Below, in pieces: positions 12,544 through 17,268 of a stretch of 17,268 nucleotides of DNA; position 1 is the stretch's first letter, and every line of letters begins with the position of its first letter. The DNA comes from Gp22-AA3 sp964384905 (lineage in GTDB: Bacteria; Acidobacteriota; Polarisedimenticolia; Gp22-AA2): contig CAYLND010000073.1 of the NCBI GenBank assembly GCA_964384905.1, positions 1 through 17,268 on the forward strand. Reading direction: 5' to 3'. Under the pieces are notes generated by a model. That model ran no database searches and was not told the origin of the DNA. It saw only the letters and a program-made list of their open reading frames with translations. The translations under genes and the position numbers were made by a program.

Positions 12544-14562
12544 ATGCCCGTCCGAGGCCCGCGCGCCCTGACCGATCCCATGAACGCCAACGCGAATCGA
12601 GGGGGACTCCGGCGGCTGTTCCGGCGCCGCGGCGCTCCGGCGCTCATCGTCCTGGCGATCCTCCTGCCTCCCGGATGCGGCGGCGGCCCCGGGGGCGACG
12701 GCGGCATTCCCCCGGATCAGGGCCCGCATCATCCGATGGTGGGTCGCAGGGCGCCCGCGTTCACCGCGCAGGACCCGACGGGTCTGTGGCTGCCGTCGGC
12801 CAACTTGAAGAGCCGGCCGGCCGCGCTGCTGTTCTTCCGCGCCGGCGCGCCGTTCGCCGCCGAGCTGGCGCGCGAACTCGGTCGCTATCGCGACGATCAA
12901 TCGTACAGCCCGATCGTCTTCCTCGGGTTGTGCAGCGACTCGATCGATCGCATCAACGAGTTCGTCCGGATCAACGGCATCACGCTCCCGGTCCTGCGCG
13001 ACCCGGGCAACATCTCGAGAGACTACGGTATCGGCAACAACCCGACCATCGTCATGGTCGACAGCGACGGCGTTGTGCGCTTCCAGATGGACGCCTACCT
13101 GGGACGGCAGTTCGCGGCGGCGCTCGCCGCCACGCAATCGGCCCTGCGCCAGCTGCACCGCGCGCCGACCGGGCAGGGCGCCGCCCTGGACCTGACGTAC
13201 ACCGAGCATCCGCGCGCCCCCGTGTTCTCCGCCAGGGATCTGGACGGCCGGACGGTCGACCTCGCCTCCCTGAAAGGCCTCGTGGTGGTGCTGAGCTTCT
13301 TCGACCAGGATTGCCCGCACTGCCAGAAGGACCTGCCGCTCCTGGTCCCCGTTCTCAAGGAGTTCCGCGCCCGCGGCGTCGCCGCCATCGGGGTGTCCTC
13401 GCGGGACGCCGGTGGCGGGATGCGGCGCTTCCTGAAGGACCACGGCATCGACTACCCGGTGGTGATCGATCCGTCCCGCTCCATCTTCGACCAGTACGGG
13501 TCGGCGACCACGCCCGACACGTTCCTGATCGACCGCGACGGGTTCGTGCGCTACCGCGAGCGCGGCGACCGCGCCGACCGGGCCGAGCTGACGCGGCTGC
13601 AGCTGCGTCTCCTCCTGGGCGAGAAGCCGGAAACTCTGGCGGCGGGCCTGTCGAAGAGCCGCTATTCCGGCGACGGCGTCTGCCGCGCCTGCCACGAGCG
13701 CGAGTACCAGGACTGGCTGGTGACGCCGCACAGCATCGCCTGGGACAGCCTGGCGACCGGCGACCGGTGGCGCGACCCGGCGTGTGTCGCCTGTCACGTC
13801 ACCGGCAAGGACCATCCAGGAGGGTACGCCGACCCCGAGAAGACCCTGCAGATGGTGAACGTCCAGTGCGAGGTCTGCCACGGCATCGGCGGCGGCCACG
13901 CCGGCGCGGCGACGGCGCCCGACCCCGACGCCATGAAGACGATCTGCGTCACCTGCCACACCGGCAAGTTCGTCCTCAACTTCGACCCCGACGAGGCGCT
14001 GGCGCTGGTCGCCCACCGGGACCACCCCGACCTGAGCCGTCTGTTCAAATACAGCGGCGAGCAGCGCGAGCGGATGGAGGCGATCAACAAGCGCCGGCTG
14101 GACAAGTTCAGGTCGGGCGTGGCCTACGTCGGCGCGGACGCCTGCCGCGACTGCCATCAGGAAGAGTACCGACAGTGGAGCGGCACCCCGCACGCCGCCG
14201 CCTTCGCGGTGATCCTGCAGGCCAGCCGGGGCTCCGACAGCAGGTGCACGCCCTGTCATACGACCGGGATGGGTCACAAGGGCGGGTTCGGGGATGCGAA
14301 GACGACCGCCGCGGCCATGACCAACGTGCAGTGCGAGGTCTGCCACGGTCCCGGCGACGATCACGTCAAGGCACCGGCGGCGCTGAAGAAGGCGACCCTC
14401 TACGGCATCACGAACCAGTGCTCGTTCTGCATCATCCAGGGGGTGTGCGCCACCTGCCACGACGCGGCGAACGATCCGCGCTTCGACATCGAGAAGGCTC
14501 TGCCGCTGGTGCGGCACCGCCCGGAGACCGCGCCCGCGGAGGCGCGCTCCGGCGTCCGGTGA
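12544..14562 (+). CDS. Lipoprotein-like fusion: two redoxin domains plus octahaem c554-type cytochrome
   Basis: A 672-residue exported protein. A hydrophobic stretch ending ILLPPGC (Cys45) looks like a lipoprotein signal. Thioredoxin-fold domain 1 (about 65-205) has ARAPxF-like entry and DSDGVVRF but no cysteine where the active site should be (FFRAGAPF, 97-104). Domain 2 (about 223-358) has CPHC at 257-260. The C-terminal part holds eight CXXCH haem motifs at 380, 414, 442, 468, 534, 568, 597 and 635, in two tandem four-haem modules of the cytochrome c554 type. A lone CSFC (626-629) lacks the histidine. The protein probably acts in extracytoplasmic electron transfer; its substrate is unknown. 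ATG 12544 and ATG 12580 are both possible; the latter gives a shorter signal peptide. Neither has a ribosome site. The stop overlaps the EamA start. Confidence 0.88.
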   Translation: MPVRGPRALTDPMNANANRGGLRRLFRRRGAPALIVLAILLPPGCGGGPGGDGGIPPDQGPHHPMVGRRAPAFTAQDPTGLWLPSANLKSRPAALLFFRAGAPFAAELARELGRYRDDQSYSPIVFLGLCSDSIDRINEFVRINGITLPVLRDPGNISRDYGIGNNPTIVMVDSDGVVRFQMDAYLGRQFAAALAATQSALRQLHRAPTGQGAALDLTYTEHPRAPVFSARDLDGRTVDLASLKGLVVVLSFFDQDCPHCQKDLPLLVPVLKEFRARGVAAIGVSSRDAGGGMRRFLKDHGIDYPVVIDPSRSIFDQYGSATTPDTFLIDRDGFVRYRERGDRADRAELTRLQLRLLLGEKPETLAAGLSKSRYSGDGVCRACHEREYQDWLVTPHSIAWDSLATGDRWRDPACVACHVTGKDHPGGYADPEKTLQMVNVQCEVCHGIGGGHAGAATAPDPDAMKTICVTCHTGKFVLNFDPDEALALVAHRDHPDLSRLFKYSGEQRERMEAINKRRLDKFRSGVAYVGADACRDCHQEEYRQWSGTPHAAAFAVILQASRGSDSRCTPCHTTGMGHKGGFGDAKTTAAAMTNVQCEVCHGPGDDHVKAPAALKKATLYGITNQCSFCIIQGVCATCHDAANDPRFDIEKALPLVRHRPETAPAEARSGVR

Positions 14563-15446
14563 GCCCTGCCGCGCGCGGCGCCGGTCCCCTTCCCGGCTAC
14601 TGTGCCGCGGCGGCCTGCACGATCCTCTGGGGGGCCAACTACTCGATCGCCAAGCGCCTGCTGCGCGAGGTCGATCCGCTGGCGGTCGCCTGGACGCGTG
14701 CCGCGGCAGGCGTGCTGTTCTTCGGCCTCCTCCTGGTCGTGCGCGGCGGCGGGCGCGATCTGGCCGCCGGAATGCGTCGCGCGGCGCCGCTCGGCGCTCT
14801 CGGGATCTTCGCCAACCAGCTCCTGTTCATGACCGGGTTGAAGCGCACCAGCCCGGCCCACTCGGCGATCCTGATCGCGCTCCTCCCGGTGTTCGTCCTC
14901 CTGATCTCGGCGCTCGAGCGCGCGGAGCCGATCAGCCTTCCGAAGATCGGCGGCGTCCTGATCGCGTTCGGAGGCGCCACGGTGATCGGTCTCGAGCACG
15001 GCGTCGGTCTGGAGGCGGCCTCGGTCCCCGGCGACCTCCTGACCCTGGCCGGGGTGCTGGCGTTCTCGGCGTATACGGTCCTCGGCCGGCCGGTGCTGCG
15101 CGATTTCGGCGCCCTGCGGGCCACGGCACTGGCCTTCGTCACCGGCGGGGCCGGCATCCTGGTGGTGACTCTGCCCGCCGCGCTCCGTCAGGACTGGAGC
15201 TCGGTCTCGCCGGTCGGGCTCGCGTGCCTCGCGGCGGTGGTGGTGCTGTCGACGATCGTGGCCTACATCCTCTATTACTTCGCGCTGTCGCGGATCGATC
15301 CGTCCAAGGTCGCCACCATGATGTATCTCCAGCCGGTGGTCGCGGCGCTGGTGGCCTATGCGATCACCGGCGAGGGGTTCAGCGCTCCATTCCTCTTCGG
15401 CGGCGGTCTGATCCTGGGCGGCGTGGTCCTGGCGGAGCGCGGCTGA
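14559..15446 (+). CDS. EamA/DMT-family transporter
   Basis: A 295-residue polytopic membrane protein of the drug/metabolite transporter superfamily, with about ten hydrophobic segments in two EamA repeats. The first repeat starts with the typical CTILWGANYSIAKRLLREV, and its end carries LKRTSPAHSAILIALLPVF. The second repeat contains FALSRIDPSKVATMMYLQPVVA near the C-terminus, a characteristic EamA block. The substrate (amino acid, nucleotide or other metabolite) cannot be predicted. The GTG at 14559-14561 overlaps the TGA of the redoxin-cytochrome gene (GTGA), so translation is probably coupled. A GGAGG lies 16 nt upstream, rather far. The open frame extends further upstream without a better start, but that part is antisense or out of frame to the cytochrome gene. 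Confidence 0.93.
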   Translation: MSPAARGAGPLPGYCAAAACTILWGANYSIAKRLLREVDPLAVAWTRAAAGVLFFGLLLVVRGGGRDLAAGMRRAAPLGALGIFANQLLFMTGLKRTSPAHSAILIALLPVFVLLISALERAEPISLPKIGGVLIAFGGATVIGLEHGVGLEAASVPGDLLTLAGVLAFSAYTVLGRPVLRDFGALRATALAFVTGGAGILVVTLPAALRQDWSSVSPVGLACLAAVVVLSTIVAYILYYFALSRIDPSKVATMMYLQPVVAALVAYAITGEGFSAPFLFGGGLILGGVVLAERG

Positions 15447-15487
15447 GCGGAGCGTCCCGCGCCCGCGGTGTGGCGGTCCCGGTCGCG

Positions 15488-15496
15488 TGCTATCAT
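15488..15496 (+). promoter_or_regulatory. Extended -10 box for the amidohydrolase gene
   Basis: TGCTATCAT fits TGn + TAnnnT. The predicted start near 15503 gives a leader of about 20 nt containing the ribosome site. The -35 position (GTGTGG) is poor. Confidence 0.4.
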
Positions 15497-15522
15497 CCGG
15501 CCTCTCATGAACGGGAGCTGCG

Positions 15523-17220
15523 ATGACGCGAGGGTCGTGGCCCTGCCTCCTCTTCGCCACGCCGCTGCTTCTCGGCGCCTGCGTGGCCCGCGGGCCTGAG
15601 ATGGCGGCCGATCTCGTCCTCCTCGGCGGCACCGTGGTCACCGAGGACCCCGCGCGACCGCAGGCCGAGGCGGTGGCGGTGCGCGGCGACTCCATCCTGG
15701 CGGTCGGCGCGGACCACGACATCGCGCGCCTCGCCGGCCCCGCGGCGCGGCGGATCGAGCTGCACGGCGCGATGGTCGTGCCCGGTCTCATCGACGCGCA
15801 CGGCCACGTGCGCTCCCTCGGCGACGAAATCGCGAACCTCGATCTGCACGGCGCGGCCAGCGTCGAGGAGGTGGCGCGCCAGGTGAAGGAGCGCGCCGCG
15901 CGGCTGCCCCCCGGCGCCTGGGTCACCGGCCACGGCTGGGACCAGAATCTCTGGCCCGGTCGGACGTTTCCCGACCACCGGCCGCTGACCGAGGCGTCGC
16001 CCGATCGGGCCGTCTGGCTCCGACGCGTGGATGGGCACGCCTCCTGGGCGAATCGCGTGGCGATGCAGGCGGCCGGCGTCACCCGGAGCACGCCCGACCC
16101 GCCCGGCGGCCGGATCGTCCGCGACGCGCGGGGCGAGCCGACCGGCGTGTTCGTCGACAACGCCCAGAACCTGGTGGCGGCGGCGCGCCCCCCGGCGACG
16201 CGCGACCAGATCAAAGAGTCCCTCCGTCTCGCTCTGGAGCGCTGCGCGGCGGCGGGACTGACCGAGATCCACGACGCCTCGGTCGGGCCCGAGGTGGTCG
16301 AGGCGTATCGCGATCTCGCCGACGCCGGGCGCCTGCCGCTGCGCGTCTACCTGATGTGGGACGGCATCGGGGACGCCCGGATCGAGCCGCTCGTCGAGCA
16401 GCCACCGTTCGTCAACTACCGGAACCGACTCACCCTGCGCGCCGTGAAGCTGATGATCGACGGCGCCATGGGGTCGCGCGGCGCGGTGTTCGAGGACGAC
16501 TACGCCGACGATCGCGGGAACCGCGGGCTCCTGGTGACGCCGCCCGAGGAGATCGAGCGCCGGGCCGAGCTGTCGATGCGCAAGGGCTACCAGGTCTGCA
16601 CCCACGCCATCGGCGACCGCGGCATCCGGCTGACCATCGACGCCTACGAGAAGGCGCTTGCCGCCGCGCGCCCGCGCGACCCGCGGCCGCGCATCGAGCA
16701 CCTCCAATGCGTGGCCGCCCGGGACGTGCCGCGTCTCAAGACGCTCGGCATCATCGCCTCGATGCAGCCCAGCCACGCGACCAGCGACATGGACTGGGCC
16801 GAGGACCGGGTCGGCGCCGAGCGCGGCAAGGGCCTGTACGCCTGGCGCTGGGTCCTCGACGCGGGTGTCGTTCTCGCCGCGGGCTCCGACTTCCCGGTCG
16901 ACCCGGAGAGACCGCTGGTCGGCATCCACAGCGGCGTCACCCGGCAGGACCTGAAGAACCGGCCCGCGGGGGGCTGGCACCCGGAGCAGAAGATGACCCT
17001 CGACGAAGTCCTGCGCGCCTACACCGCCGGCGCCGCCTATGCCGCCTACGAGGAGGATCGGAAGGGCCGCATCGCGCCCGGTCTCTGGGCCGACCTGACG
17101 GTCATCTCGAAGGACCTGCGCGCCATCCCGGCGGCCGACATCCCCGGCGCCGGGATCGAGTACACGATCGTCGGGGGGACGGTCGTGTACGAGAAGCGTC
17201 AGGAAGCGGCCGTCCCCTGA
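15523..17220 (+). CDS. Lipoprotein amidohydrolase, YtcJ-like (amidohydrolase family 3)
   Basis: A 565-residue metal-dependent hydrolase with a lipoprotein signal peptide (LLLGAC, Cys20), so it is probably tethered in the periplasm, which is unusual for a family often cytoplasmic. The metal site is complete: His93 and His95 in DAHGH, Lys309 in AVKLMIDGAMGS (the carboxylated lysine position), His361 in CTHAIGD, His393 in IEHLQC and Asp456 in GSDFPV. The layout (composite beta domain at both ends, TIM barrel between) and the DGAMGSRGA block match YtcJ-type proteins such as N-substituted formamide deformylase relatives. The substrate is unknown; probably an amide or formamide. The ATG at 15523 has GGGAG 5 nt upstream and an extended -10 at 15488-15496. 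It starts 76 bp after the EamA gene. Confidence 0.93.
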   Translation: MTRGSWPCLLFATPLLLGACVARGPEMAADLVLLGGTVVTEDPARPQAEAVAVRGDSILAVGADHDIARLAGPAARRIELHGAMVVPGLIDAHGHVRSLGDEIANLDLHGAASVEEVARQVKERAARLPPGAWVTGHGWDQNLWPGRTFPDHRPLTEASPDRAVWLRRVDGHASWANRVAMQAAGVTRSTPDPPGGRIVRDARGEPTGVFVDNAQNLVAAARPPATRDQIKESLRLALERCAAAGLTEIHDASVGPEVVEAYRDLADAGRLPLRVYLMWDGIGDARIEPLVEQPPFVNYRNRLTLRAVKLMIDGAMGSRGAVFEDDYADDRGNRGLLVTPPEEIERRAELSMRKGYQVCTHAIGDRGIRLTIDAYEKALAAARPRDPRPRIEHLQCVAARDVPRLKTLGIIASMQPSHATSDMDWAEDRVGAERGKGLYAWRWVLDAGVVLAAGSDFPVDPERPLVGIHSGVTRQDLKNRPAGGWHPEQKMTLDEVLRAYTAGAAYAAYEEDRKGRIAPGLWADLTVISKDLRAIPAADIPGAGIEYTIVGGTVVYEKRQEAAVP

Positions 17221-17268
17221 CGCTCCGTCAGGATGTCCTGCATCGCGAGCGCGGCGAGCCGCGGCGCC
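17199..17268 (-). CDS. Possible C-terminus of a convergent gene, cut by the right edge
   Basis: The minus strand is open from the window edge to a TGA at 17199-17201, giving a 22-residue tail that includes LAALAMQDILTERQ. Third codon positions are nearly all G or C, like the real genes here. The frame would overlap the end of the amidohydrolase gene by 22 bp. A plus-strand ATG at 17233 with similar codon bias is an alternative, without a ribosome site. No family can be named. Confidence 0.3.
   Translation of the reverse strand, partial: APRLAALAMQDILTERQGTAAS

Noticed and set aside
14416..14462. CSFCI as a ninth haem-binding site
   Set aside because: The histidine needed after the second cysteine is replaced by isoleucine, so it is counted only as a cysteine pair.
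12202..14517. 771-codon open frame on the minus strand
   Set aside because: It is antisense to the redoxin-cytochrome gene, whose eight haem motifs prove the plus strand is coding, and it crosses the palindrome.
12675..14558. In-frame upstream extension of the EamA transporter gene
   Set aside because: This part is out of frame with the redoxin-cytochrome gene and has no family similarity. The transporter begins at the GTG at 14559.
1..17268. CRISPR array, phage or integrative element at the selC gene
   Set aside because: selC is a known integration target, but no direct repeat of the tRNA 3' end, integrase or spacer-repeat pattern was seen in the window.

Overview
This is a GC-rich, gene-dense bacterial chromosome segment with 15 complete protein genes, two edge-truncated genes and one selenocysteine tRNA. 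The gene mix includes an ETF:quinone oxidoreductase, a TPR protein paired with an FG-GAP/UnbV protein, a c554-type multihaem cytochrome fused to redoxin domains, and a YtcJ-like amidohydrolase. This suggests a soil or sediment bacterium of the Acidobacteriota type with respiratory metabolism. That placement is inferred from style only; no taxonomic marker such as rRNA lies in the window. I see no phage genes, insertion sequence or CRISPR array.

Left part (1-6100). A minus-strand operon runs from an ETF-QO gene through a DUF21/CBS (CorC-like) membrane protein into a gene cut by the left edge. Divergent from it are selC (tRNA-Sec, 2956-3053) and a small membrane-anchored coiled-coil protein. 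Facing these on the minus strand are a GNAT acetyltransferase and an exported zinc peptidase resembling dipeptidyl peptidase III.

Middle (6101-10561). A 310-bp divergent intergenic region carries two copies of a ~29-bp motif. Each copy sits about 50-66 bp upstream of one of the divergent promoters. Then come a two-TM HAMP protein and a cold-shock protein. The cold-shock gene has a consensus-like promoter, a ~160-nt leader and an intrinsic-terminator hairpin inside that leader, which suggests attenuation control. A TPR protein and a CRTAC1-like FG-GAP/ASPIC-UnbV protein follow as a two-gene unit.

Right part (10562-17268). A minus-strand operon encodes a LOG-family (TIGR00725-like) protein, a Rieske ferredoxin and an exported protein with DxDxDG loops. 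It is separated from the next plus-strand unit by 375 bp holding a ~198-bp nested palindrome. The plus-strand unit encodes a lipoprotein with two redoxin domains (the first lacking its cysteine) plus eight CXXCH haem motifs, overlapping a DMT/EamA transporter. A lipoprotein amidohydrolase and a probable convergent gene fragment end the window.

Extended -10 boxes (TGn plus a TAnnnT hexamer) precede several genes. TGA ends 14 of the 15 complete genes even though the genome decodes UGA as selenocysteine somewhere. No selenoprotein gene, selA, selB or selD is visible here. The items I find most worth following are the redoxin-octahaem fusion, the cold-shock leader attenuator, the paired divergent operator motif and the nested palindrome.
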